Of a DNA stretch of 64,000 nucleotides, positions 55,380 to 63,111 are shown in pieces; position 1 is the stretch's first letter; every line of letters starts with the position of its first letter. The notes under the pieces were generated by a model. The model had not been told where the DNA came from. It did no database searches and worked only from the letters and a program-made list of their open reading frames with translations. A program made the position numbers and the translations under genes. Source of the DNA: Tissierellia bacterium (lineage in GTDB: Bacteria; Bacillota; Clostridia; Tissierellales; Peptoniphilaceae); NCBI GenBank assembly GCA_012728295.1, contig JAAYFJ010000010.1:1-64000 (forward strand). The letters run 5' to 3'.

Positions 55380-56187
55380 AATTACTTCCTTCTAAAATTA
55401 TTTTAATATATTTTACAAAAACTTCTTTTATTCTATCTGCTGTAATAATCACGTCCTTATGAGAAAGTGGTTCCTCATTAATACCTGCCGCCATATTTGT
55501 AATACAACTAATTCCCAGAACCTTAACACCCATATGTCTTGCCACTATCACCTCAGGAACTGTTGACATTCCAATTGCATCAGCACCTAACAATCTCGCC
55601 ATTTTTATTTCTGCAGGTGTTTCGTATGTGGGTCCAGTCATCCACATATAGCAACCTTCCTTCACTCTTAAGCCAATTTTCTTGGCTGATTCCTTTGCTA
55701 AGGTTATTAGTTCTTTATCATATGCATTGGTCATATCTGGAAATCTAGGTCCCCAATTAGCATTGTTTGAGCCTATCAAAGGGTTTTGTCCTGTAAAATT
55801 AAGGTGATCAGATATAATCATCAAATCTCCTGGAACAAAGCTCTCATTAACACCGCCAGCTGCGTTAGTAACAATTAGCTGCTCAACTCCTATCAAGCAC
55901 ATGAGCCTTACAGGAGCAACCACATCATAAATAGAATAGCCTTCATAGAAGTGAAATCTACCTTGCATAGCAACTACTGGAACATTCATTAGTCTTCCAA
56001 AAACAAATTGACCTTTGTGTCCTTGAACTGTAGACTTTCTAAAGCCTTCTAATTCTTCATATTTGACTATTACTGGATTTTCAATGTAATCAGCTAACTC
56101 ACCCAGTCCAGAACCTAATATTAGCCCAATGGCAGGCTGTTCATTTATTCTACTATTTATTTGTTCAACCCATTTATCTAAATTCAT
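55366..56187 (-). CDS. punA: purine-nucleoside phosphorylase
   Basis: Phosphorolysis of guanosine and inosine, low-molecular-mass trimeric type. Motifs: GLILGSGLGELAD near the N-terminus, GRFHFYEGYS, TNAAGGVN and the purine-site MTGPTYETPAE. Its 273-aa length is normal. A strong AGAGGAG site precedes ATG. It lies 2 bases after the NUDIX gene in the recA-led run. Confidence 0.96.
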   Translation of the reverse strand: MNLDKWVEQINSRINEQPAIGLILGSGLGELADYIENPVIVKYEELEGFRKSTVQGHKGQFVFGRLMNVPVVAMQGRFHFYEGYSIYDVVAPVRLMCLIGVEQLIVTNAAGGVNESFVPGDLMIISDHLNFTGQNPLIGSNNANWGPRFPDMTNAYDKELITLAKESAKKIGLRVKEGCYMWMTGPTYETPAEIKMARLLGADAIGMSTVPEVIVARHMGVKVLGISCITNMAAGINEEPLSHKDVIITADRIKEVFVKYIKIILEGSNYESN

Positions 56188-56189
56188 TA

Positions 56190-56738
56190 TTAGCTCCTCT
56201 CACAAAATTGAGAATAATATAATAAAGCTATTATTGTTTTAGCGTCAGAAATTTTCCCTATCTTTATCTGCTGTAATGCTTCCTCTAATGGCATCTCTAA
56301 CAACTCAATACTCTCATCTTCATCTAAGTCTTGATTTCCTTCGATTAAATCTTTAGCCAAAAATATGTGAATTTTCTCAGTGCAGTAACCGGGAGACGGG
56401 AAAATCTCCGTTAAGAAATCAAGTTTCCCAGTATTGAAGCCTGTTTCTTCTTTCAATTCTCTTATAGCTGTCATCCTTGGCTCTTCATTAACTTCTCTTA
56501 AACCTGCTGGTACTTCCAACATAAATGACTCTACAGCTTTTCTATATTGCTTTACTAAAACAACATTTCCTTTAAAAGTTATAGGTATAACAGCCACAGC
56601 TCCTCTGTGAATAATAATTTCACGTCTAGCATATCTTTTATCATGTAATTCAACAGTATCCACTCTAACATTTAATAATTTGCCCTCAAAAGCACATTCA
56701 GTTTTAACAGTTTTCTCCACATTTTCTTCAACTCTCAT
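56190..56738 (-). CDS. NUDIX hydrolase, ADP-ribose pyrophosphatase type
   Basis: Predicted to hydrolyse ADP-ribose to AMP and ribose-5-phosphate. The NUDIX box has GLREVNEEPRMTAIRELKEE followed by TGF, and the distal FPSPGYCTEKIHIF block is typical of the ADP-ribose subgroup. ATG 56738 (182 aa) is chosen because GGAGG lies 6 bases upstream; the longer frame from 56810 is out. It overlaps the ATPase C-half gene by 11 bases. Ribose-5-phosphate and ribose-1-phosphate chemistry links it to the phosphorylases downstream. Confidence 0.9.
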   Translation of the reverse strand: MRVEENVEKTVKTECAFEGKLLNVRVDTVELHDKRYARREIIIHRGAVAVIPITFKGNVVLVKQYRKAVESFMLEVPAGLREVNEEPRMTAIRELKEETGFNTGKLDFLTEIFPSPGYCTEKIHIFLAKDLIEGNQDLDEDESIELLEMPLEEALQQIKIGKISDAKTIIALLYYSQFCERS

Positions 56739-57402
56739 CGTTTCCCTCCAATTCTGCCGGCTTAACATAGCTAATTCCATTATTTTGGCTAACAATGAAG
56801 CAACTATCACCTATGGCTAGTAAATGAGGATTATGCGTAACCATAATCATTTGACGATTAAATGCATTTGCTGTTTCGGCCAAAAAGTTTCCCAAATTAA
56901 AGATATAATCCTCTGAAACGTGTTTTCCAGGTTCATCTAACATTAATGGACCCTCAAGTTTTGGTCTAATTAATTCAAGAAAAGCAATTCTTAGCGCCAG
57001 GGAAATAATATCTACGATTCCGCCTCCCCTATCCAGTTCCGGTTGATTGGCTATTGTTTCATCGCCATAGGAACTTACTATATAAAATTCTGCATTAGCT
57101 AAGTCTCTTTTTTTATTTAACACTATTTGAAATTCATAAGGTTGTTGAAAAATATTTTGTAGACATTTGGTTACTACCATTTCAATTTGCCTTTTTGCCT
57201 GTTCTCTAGCATAATTTGATGTTTTTTGAAACAAAGCCAATACTTTATCTAATTTAATAATATCGGCATCAAGTTCAGAGTGAATGATTCTTTTTTCCTC
57301 TAATATTTTTAATAATGTTTCTCTTTCTCCATTTCTTTTATATAAATCAAGTTCCCATTCTTTAGCTTTTTCTTCCAAATAAGCAATGCTATCATTATTC
57401 AT
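56728..57402 (-). CDS. Rad50/SbcC-like ATPase, C-terminal half (separate gene)
   Basis: The 224-aa protein starts with a coiled coil (about 1-78) and then the C-lobe of an SMC/Rad50-type ATPase. It has a signature-like LDRGGGIVDIISLALRIAF (123-141), Walker B GPLMLDEP (151-158), and switch His190 in MVTHNPHLL. It has no Walker A. The signature departs from LSGGE: the Ser is Arg and the Glu is Gly, while GGG and the ALR helix remain. Together with the N-half encoded at 57661-59094 it should make one ATPase head. I infer it works with the Mre11-like nuclease; the pairing is not proven. Confidence 0.85.
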   Translation of the reverse strand: MNNDSIAYLEEKAKEWELDLYKRNGERETLLKILEEKRIIHSELDADIIKLDKVLALFQKTSNYAREQAKRQIEMVVTKCLQNIFQQPYEFQIVLNKKRDLANAEFYIVSSYGDETIANQPELDRGGGIVDIISLALRIAFLELIRPKLEGPLMLDEPGKHVSEDYIFNLGNFLAETANAFNRQMIMVTHNPHLLAIGDSCFIVSQNNGISYVKPAELEGNDES

Positions 57403-57415
57403 TATTATTCACTCA

Positions 57416-57652
57416 TCAATGTTTTTTGGGGAGTAAAGACTCTGCCTTAAATAAAAGTTGTTCTATTTCGTTTTCCAGCTTGCATATTTCATCTTCTAGA
57501 TCTTCTGGCTGAATGTTTAAATTTCTTAATTCTGATAATATCTGCTCTCTTTGAATATTAAGTTGCTCCAATTTAGCTTCAGATCTAATTTTTAGGTCCC
57601 TGGCTTTATCTATTTCATCCTTCAATTTTGAAATTCTTTCATCATATTTCAT
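57416..57652 (-). CDS. small coiled-coil protein between ATPase halves
   Basis: A 78-aa, highly charged, predicted all-helical protein with heptad-like leucine spacing. ATG 57652 is chosen because GAGGTG lies 4 bases upstream; GTG 57664 is an alternative overlapping the N-half stop. It begins 8 bases after the N-half gene ends and stops 13 bases before the C-half gene. No family is recognised. The position suggests it contributes a segment of the Rad50-like coiled coil, or is a third subunit of the complex. Confidence 0.7.
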   Translation of the reverse strand: MKYDERISKLKDEIDKARDLKIRSEAKLEQLNIQREQILSELRNLNIQPEDLEDEICKLENEIEQLLFKAESLLPKKH

Positions 57653-57660
57653 TTTACACC

Positions 57661-59094
57661 TCACATTAATTCTTCTACGATATGCTTAATATTACCTGAG
57701 TCCAGTGGTTGGTGACAAAATGGACATTTACCACTTTCTTTTATTAAACCTTCATATTCATTCACTACATTATTAAAAGTCGCATTTTCCTTAACTAAAT
57801 CCATATCTACTCTTTTTATTTTTTCTTCTATGTTTTTCTTTTTAACCATCAGTTCACTTAAATCACTAAATAATTTATTACGATGAATTAAGCTGCCCGA
57901 AATATCACTCGCCCCATCGACAGAATTTAATGAATTAACAAATGATATACCTTTATTGTACGACTCATTTATATAAACCCATTTGTTGTTAGTATCTATT
58001 AATATATTTAATCTATCTTTTAATTTAAAAATTTCAGTGAATTCTTCTCTCAAAGCCAACTTATTGTCATAATAATCAATATTATCCAATAATTGGTTGA
58101 TGTCTTTACTCAAAGCTTCGAACTTGTGTTTATGCTGTAATAAAAATGATAGGAGCTGGTTCAATTTAATTATATTAATGTTACTTTTTTCCACATCTTC
58201 AATGTTGTCAAGATTTATTAAAACATCCTGTTCAGCTTTTATGCCTTCATTAATATACTTAAAGGAAGTATTGATTCTATTATAATGTTGATATGATAAA
58301 TTTGTCCTAGTCAAAAAATCCACGACACTTTCTAATGCTGTGATATCAGGCAATGACTCTAACGTATCCTTAACTTTTTCAATAATCTTTTCTAATTCCC
58401 TTAATTTATTTTTACTGTTAGTTATTATCTTAAAAGTAGATTGGCATATTTTAATTTTTTCTAAAACAGATGAAAATGTCTCATATTTGCTTAACTCTTC
58501 TTCAATTCCATCATACTCTTTACATTGTTCTTCAAGTCCTGTAATATCGCTTATTAAGTTTTTAGAAGTTGTTTTTAGTCCTCTTTGATCTCTATTTAAT
58601 ACTTGCTGCGCATTATCAATAATATCAACCCCAACTAGTTTTCCTATAGCAACTGCTTTAGCAGCACCTGTATCCATAATCAAAAATGGACCTTCCAGTT
58701 GTTCTGAAAGGTTGATATTTTGAAAATTCCCATCTAAAGAATAAATACCAAGAGTTCTCTGAATCTCATAAGGTACCCTTGTCCCAAAACCTTCAAATAT
58801 TGACTCATTACCTTCGGTGTCATTTATGATATATCTATTTTTGGTTTTATCTCTAAGTCTGGTAATCTTAGTATCATCAGATAAAGTCAATGTAACTGCT
58901 GTCTCTTGTTTGTTATGGGTAATAAATCCTGTTCCAAGCGGCTCATTATATAATACCCATTTTAGTGCTCTTAGAATAGAAGTTTTGCCTGTATCTGATG
59001 GACCTATGATAATGTTTAGTCCGTTAGATAAGTTCAATTCTGTTTCGATATGAGATTGAAAATTCATTATTTCAATTTTTTTAATCCAAATCAT
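57661..59094 (-). CDS. Rad50/SbcC-like ATPase, N-terminal half with terminal zinc-hook-like motif
   Basis: The 477-aa protein opens with an SMC/Rad50 N-lobe: MNFQSH, Walker A GPSDTGKTS (31-39) and the NINLSEQLEGPFLI segment (about 126-139) seen in phage-like Rad50 proteins. Residues about 180-450 are largely coiled coil. It ends with CPFCHQPL (Cys457, Cys460), like the Rad50 zinc hook, only 17 residues from the C-terminus. It has no Walker B; that half is encoded at 56728-57402. The gene is therefore naturally split at the hook. It overlaps the nuclease gene by 14 bases. Confidence 0.85.
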   Translation of the reverse strand: MIWIKKIEIMNFQSHIETELNLSNGLNIIIGPSDTGKTSILRALKWVLYNEPLGTGFITHNKQETAVTLTLSDDTKITRLRDKTKNRYIINDTEGNESIFEGFGTRVPYEIQRTLGIYSLDGNFQNINLSEQLEGPFLIMDTGAAKAVAIGKLVGVDIIDNAQQVLNRDQRGLKTTSKNLISDITGLEEQCKEYDGIEEELSKYETFSSVLEKIKICQSTFKIITNSKNKLRELEKIIEKVKDTLESLPDITALESVVDFLTRTNLSYQHYNRINTSFKYINEGIKAEQDVLINLDNIEDVEKSNINIIKLNQLLSFLLQHKHKFEALSKDINQLLDNIDYYDNKLALREEFTEIFKLKDRLNILIDTNNKWVYINESYNKGISFVNSLNSVDGASDISGSLIHRNKLFSDLSELMVKKKNIEEKIKRVDMDLVKENATFNNVVNEYEGLIKESGKCPFCHQPLDSGNIKHIVEELM

Positions 59095-60067
59095 CTCTTT
59101 TCATCTCCATCTCAGCTCTCACTATTCGTTTTATAGCTTCTTCTTTAATAGTTTCATCAATATTATCTGCTTTTACAAGATCATCAATAATAGCGAAAAT
59201 ATTTAATTGCTTAAAATCTATTGCTCTATCTAAAGAAGCTTGAAATTCACCATAATACCCAGCTCTAATACTTTTATGGTCTAAATCGGATTTAGATAGA
59301 ACTTCAGTACCCGGTTTAGCTGATTTTAAATATATAAAATCTATATATATCGATTCTTTAATCGTAATAATAGCAACCCTAGGAAGTCTATCTACTTCAC
59401 TTTGGTGATTAGATATTCTAACCACCCCTCCAGGATTAAGAAAAAGTTTGCCATTTTTTTCTATTAACCCATATCCAGTATGGTAGTGCCCAGACAATGT
59501 CAAATCAGCTTTTGTTTCCAAGACCTCATCAATTGGAGTATGTGGTATAAGAGGACTTAACTTTAAGTCTGTTAAAAATCCATGGGCTACATGTATTGCA
59601 AAGTCCGCTTCCTCAAGTCTATTTCTAAGAATGTATGCTTCTCTATTCTTTTCCTTATCAATTAAATAATTATAAGATTCTCCTGTTATTTGAACTTTTT
59701 TTCCATTCTTTTCCCATATTATAGGTTTATTATTAAGTTCTTTGAATAATCCAAATTCAGTTAATAATCCTAATAGGGTGCGATTTAATGTATTAAGATT
59801 ATATCCATAGACATCATGGTTACCGGCAATAAAATATATAGGTTTACCAAACCCTAAAAATATGGGAATATATTTTTTTACAACCGAAGGAGATATATCA
59901 GGTCTATCAAAAATATCTCCTCCGTGAATAACGTAATCTACATCATTTTTTTTAACAATTTCCCCAATTTCAATAAGTTTTTTTTCTAACGTTAATGTAA
60001 AATCGTCAAGTCTATTTTGGGGTGATGTTCCACGTATGTGCGTGTCGGTAAAAAACAAAATTTTCAT
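59081..60067 (-). CDS. Mre11/SbcD-like metallophosphoesterase nuclease
   Basis: A calcineurin-like phosphoesterase of 328 aa with the full two-metal set: DTH (Asp8, His10), GGDIFDR (Asp51), GNHD (83-85), HVAHG (about 161) and SGHYHTG (about 197). A C-terminal helical region (about 270-320) resembles the Rad50-binding part of SbcD/Mre11. It starts on the last base of the recA stop (TAATG) and overlaps the ATPase N-half. Role inferred: double-strand DNA end processing with the split ATPase, feeding RecA. It is shorter than E. coli SbcD (400 aa). Confidence 0.87.
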   Translation of the reverse strand: MKILFFTDTHIRGTSPQNRLDDFTLTLEKKLIEIGEIVKKNDVDYVIHGGDIFDRPDISPSVVKKYIPIFLGFGKPIYFIAGNHDVYGYNLNTLNRTLLGLLTEFGLFKELNNKPIIWEKNGKKVQITGESYNYLIDKEKNREAYILRNRLEEADFAIHVAHGFLTDLKLSPLIPHTPIDEVLETKADLTLSGHYHTGYGLIEKNGKLFLNPGGVVRISNHQSEVDRLPRVAIITIKESIYIDFIYLKSAKPGTEVLSKSDLDHKSIRAGYYGEFQASLDRAIDFKQLNIFAIIDDLVKADNIDETIKEEAIKRIVRAEMEMKRDDLD

Positions 60068-61116
60068 TATTTTCCTTTATTTGACTCATTTTTATTATTA
60101 TCGTCAATACTTTTTTCAGCTTGTACCAATCCATACTCAGCTCTTATTTTTTGCTCTATCTCAAATAATATTTCTGGGTTTTCATTTAAAAACTCCTTAG
60201 ATTTCTCTCTACCTTGGCCCAATCTATGTTCACCATAACTGAACCAAGAACCTGCTTTGTTAACAATATCTAAGTTCACTCCGGTATCAAGTACGCAGCC
60301 CTCATGTGAAATTCCCTTCCCATAAACTATGTCAAATTCAGCCTGTTTAAATGGTGGCGCAACTTTATTTTTTACAACTCTAATTCTTGTTCGACTTCCT
60401 ACGAATTCACTACCATCTTTAATTGTATCTATTTTTCTAACGTCTAAACGTATAGAAGCATAAAATTTAAGCGCTCTACCACCAGTAGTTGTTTCAGGTG
60501 ATCCAAACATTACTCCAACTTTTTCCCTAAGTTGATTAATAAATACAACTGTAGTATTTGACTTATTTATAACTCCAGCTAGCTTTCGGAGAGCTTGAGA
60601 CATCAATCTTGCTTGTAGTCCAACATGACTAGCTCCCATTTCACCATCTATTTCAGCTTTTGGTACTAAAGCAGCAACTGAATCCACTACAACTATATCT
60701 ACAGCATTACTTCTTACCAACGACTCCGCTATTTCTAGTCCCTGCTCTCCCGTATCTGGTTGTGATATGACTAAATCCTCAACATCTACTCCTAAGTTCG
60801 TAGCATATACAGGATCTAAAGCATGTTCAGCATCAATAAATGCCGCAATTCCCCCTAGTTTTTGTGCTTCTGCTATCATATGAAGGGCTACAGTAGTTTT
60901 ACCCGATGACTCAGGGCCGTATATTTCTATAATCCTTCCCCTAGGAACTCCACCTATCCCCAAAGCAATGTCTAATTCAATACAACCGGTAGGAATAGCA
61001 TTTAGTTGCATATGAGTGTTCTCACCCATTTTCATAATGGAGCCTTTGCCAAATTGTTTTTCTATTTGGGCAATTGTCAACTCTAACGCTTTTCTTTTTT
61101 GTTCTCTATCACTCAT
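60067..61116 (-). CDS. recA: recombinase RecA
   Basis: Strand-exchange protein of homologous recombination and SOS co-protease. Walker A GPESSGKT (67-74), [39 protein letters not shown] and the [17 protein letters not shown] block are intact. It is 349 aa with an acidic/Lys-rich tail. Only a weak AGGAT site lies about 9 bases before the ATG. It leads a run of tightly packed genes down to 49705. The upstream region shows no B. subtilis-type SOS box. Confidence 0.98.
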   Translation of the reverse strand: MSDREQKRKALELTIAQIEKQFGKGSIMKMGENTHMQLNAIPTGCIELDIALGIGGVPRGRIIEIYGPESSGKTTVALHMIAEAQKLGGIAAFIDAEHALDPVYATNLGVDVEDLVISQPDTGEQGLEIAESLVRSNAVDIVVVDSVAALVPKAEIDGEMGASHVGLQARLMSQALRKLAGVINKSNTTVVFINQLREKVGVMFGSPETTTGGRALKFYASIRLDVRKIDTIKDGSEFVGSRTRIRVVKNKVAPPFKQAEFDIVYGKGISHEGCVLDTGVNLDIVNKAGSWFSYGEHRLGQGREKSKEFLNENPEILFEIEQKIRAEYGLVQAEKSIDDNNKNESNKGK

Positions 61117-61166
61117 TAATATCCATCCTTTCTGCTATTTAAAGATTATTTTTCACAAAATATTCT

Positions 61167-61180
61167 TAGTTGCATTAATA
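61167..61180. repeat. 14-bp direct repeat, copy A (recA leader)
   Basis: TAGTTGCATTAATA here is repeated exactly at 61256-61269 in the same orientation, 89 bases away. This copy lies between the putative recA -10 and the recA start. Candidate regulatory binding site. Confidence 0.6.
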
Positions 61181-61217
61181 TATTGTATTATATTTATTTA
61201 TATGCCTGCCTTATTCT

Positions 61218-61246
61218 ATTCTAACTCAATAATGCCAATATTACAA
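61218..61246 (-). promoter_or_regulatory. candidate recA promoter
   Basis: On the minus strand TTGTAA (61246-61241), a 17-base spacer and TAGAAT (61223-61218). A second possible -10, TATAAT at 61192-61187, has no good -35. The two copies of the 14-bp repeat lie on either side. Confidence 0.5.
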
Positions 61247-61255
61247 TTCATACAC

Positions 61256-61269
61256 TAGTTGCATTAATA
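61256..61269. repeat. 14-bp direct repeat, copy B (upstream of recA -35)
   Basis: Identical to 61167-61180. It lies 9 bases upstream of the putative recA -35 and just after the cinA terminator. Confidence 0.6.
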
Positions 61270-61272
61270 ACT

Positions 61273-61309
61273 AAAAATAGAGCTAAATTCATAAGAATTC
61301 GCTCTATTT
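61273..61309 (-). terminator. terminator of the rimO-pgsA-cinA operon
   Basis: On the minus strand AAATAGAGC and GCTCTATTT form a 9-bp stem whose inner part can extend through GAATT/AATTC pairing; five T (61277-61273 on the minus strand) end the right arm. It lies 7 bases after the cinA stop. Confidence 0.8.
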
Positions 61310-61316
61310 AGAATGC

Positions 61317-62558
61317 TTAATTATTAATACTATCATTCAAAACATATAAAAGAAAACTTAATGCATAAGTACTCATACGTGTAATCATATACTCTCTGCT
61401 TCCCCTAACTTCAAATTTTCTTACATATGTGTTTTTATCAATACATATAGCTACAAAAAGCTGTCCTGATTTACTTTCATCAGACATAATCGGCGTAGTT
61501 ATACCACTAGTTGCAAGCGTAATGTCCGACTTAGTCTTCTTTTTTAGCTTTTCCGCCATTATTTTTACAAAGTCTTCATTATACAAACCCATAGAATTAA
61601 TTAATTCCATTGGAATATTTAGTTCTTCCGACTTTGCATTTTTTGAATATGATACTATTCCCCTATCTATAACATTGGAAGCACCTGGTATATTAATAAG
61701 TCTGCTGACAACTTGTCCACCTGTACACGATTCCACAAATGATACCACTTTGGAGTTTTTCTTTAAAATATTGATAATTGTTTCTTCTATTGTATTGTCA
61801 TCTTCACTTATTATTGATTTACCAAATTCTTTTCTTAATATAGCTATTATTCTTTGAGCTTCCCTTTTCATTACAGAAGCGTTAACTTTATCTCCTCTAC
61901 CAAAAATCTTTACTTGTATATATCCCATCTTAGTAAAAGTTGCTACACATAAATTTGTATCAGATGCCCCTGAAGATTTAATCCTAGTTTCGATTTCAGA
62001 CTCCCCTATGCCAATGACATTTAACGAATAGTTAATCCAGTAATCATCTTGAAGTACATAGTCGAAAATATATTTTTCAAACATAGGTTTCATCTCAAAA
62101 GGGGGTCCAGGTAGTAATATTATGGTTTTACCCTTATATTTAACTCCTACTCCTGATGCAGTTCCATAATCATTAATTAGCCATTGAGCTCCCTTAAAAA
62201 TCAAAGCTTGCTTCCTATTATTTTCAGTCATAGGTTTATTTGCATTAATAAAGTAATTCCTAATTCTTTCCAATTCAATGTGATCTTCGTACATCTCCAA
62301 ATCTAAAAATTTTGCTACAACTTCTTTTGTAATATCATCATCTGTAGGGCCGAGTCCCCCAGTAATAATAATTAAATCAGATCTGTCATAAGCAATTTCT
62401 AATACTTGATTTATCTTTTCTCTTTCATCGGTAGTTGCTGTATGGAATCTTACGTCAACACCAATTTGTTGAAGTCTCTTTGATATATATTGGGTATTTG
62501 TATTAAGAACTTCCCCAGAGAGCAACTCAGTTCCAGTACTTATTATTTCTGCTATCAT
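61317..62558 (-). CDS. cinA: competence/damage-inducible protein CinA (nicotinamide-nucleotide amidase)
   Basis: Two domains: an N-terminal molybdopterin-binding-like COG1058 domain with ADP-ribose/FAD pyrophosphatase activity in homologues (TGGLGPTDDDIT, LPGPPFEM), and a C-terminal PncC NMN amidohydrolase domain with the nucleophile Ser in VESCTGGQV. At 413 aa it is full length. It acts in NAD salvage from NMN. AGGAG precedes ATG. It lies upstream of recA, the classic cinA-recA order, but a terminator separates the two here. Confidence 0.95.
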   Translation of the reverse strand: MIAEIISTGTELLSGEVLNTNTQYISKRLQQIGVDVRFHTATTDEREKINQVLEIAYDRSDLIIITGGLGPTDDDITKEVVAKFLDLEMYEDHIELERIRNYFINANKPMTENNRKQALIFKGAQWLINDYGTASGVGVKYKGKTIILLPGPPFEMKPMFEKYIFDYVLQDDYWINYSLNVIGIGESEIETRIKSSGASDTNLCVATFTKMGYIQVKIFGRGDKVNASVMKREAQRIIAILRKEFGKSIISEDDNTIEETIINILKKNSKVVSFVESCTGGQVVSRLINIPGASNVIDRGIVSYSKNAKSEELNIPMELINSMGLYNEDFVKIMAEKLKKKTKSDITLATSGITTPIMSDESKSGQLFVAICIDKNTYVRKFEVRGSREYMITRMSTYALSFLLYVLNDSINN

Positions 62559-62574
62559 GTTTTTCTCCTGTTAA

Positions 62575-63111
62575 TTATACGTTTGACAAATCCAAAACTT
62601 CTCTATTCTTCCAAATATATTCCACTCCTGAAAGTACTGTAAAAAACACAGAAATATAAAATACTATTAATCCTATGCTAAATAAGGGTAGAACTTGTGA
62701 GAACAACAAGCAAATAATGGAAACAAGCTGAGTAATGGTTTTTACTTTCCCTAAATTCCCAGCAGCAATGGTCACACCTGCCGAAGCAGCCAAAGTTCTA
62801 AAACCAGTAATAATAAATTCCCTAGACATAATAATTACTACAGCCCAAGCCGGAACTAAATTATGTCCAACTAGCATGATTAAAGCTGCGGAAACTAAAA
62901 CTTTATCAGCAAGCGGATCCATAAATTTACCGAAAGTTGTTATAAGATTATGCTTCCTCGCGATGTGACCGTCTAACATGTCAGTTAATGAAGCAATCAA
63001 AAATACAACTGCTGCAACGGTTACATGGTGTTTAATATTTAATTCCATTAACAACACAAAAATAGGCACAAGCAAAATCCTTATTATTGTCAATTTATTA
63101 GGCAAATTCAT
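62575..63111 (-). CDS. pgsA: CDP-diacylglycerol-glycerol-3-phosphate 3-phosphatidyltransferase
   Basis: Membrane enzyme forming phosphatidylglycerol phosphate. The CDP-alcohol phosphotransferase motif DG-x2-AR-x8-G-x3-D-x3-D is complete (DGHIARKHN...GKFMDPLAD), with about five membrane segments. ATG 63111 (178 aa, MNLPNKLTIIRI) is chosen because GGGGAG lies 9 bases upstream; ATG 63120 touches that site. It overlaps the rimO end by 14 bases. Confidence 0.95.
   Translation of the reverse strand: MNLPNKLTIIRILLVPIFVLLMELNIKHHVTVAAVVFLIASLTDMLDGHIARKHNLITTFGKFMDPLADKVLVSAALIMLVGHNLVPAWAVVIIMSREFIITGFRTLAASAGVTIAAGNLGKVKTITQLVSIICLLFSQVLPLFSIGLIVFYISVFFTVLSGVEYIWKNREVLDLSNV

Noticed and set aside
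61117..61316. SOS box upstream of recA
   Set aside because: No CGAACnnnnGTTCG or close variant was found on either strand of the gap.
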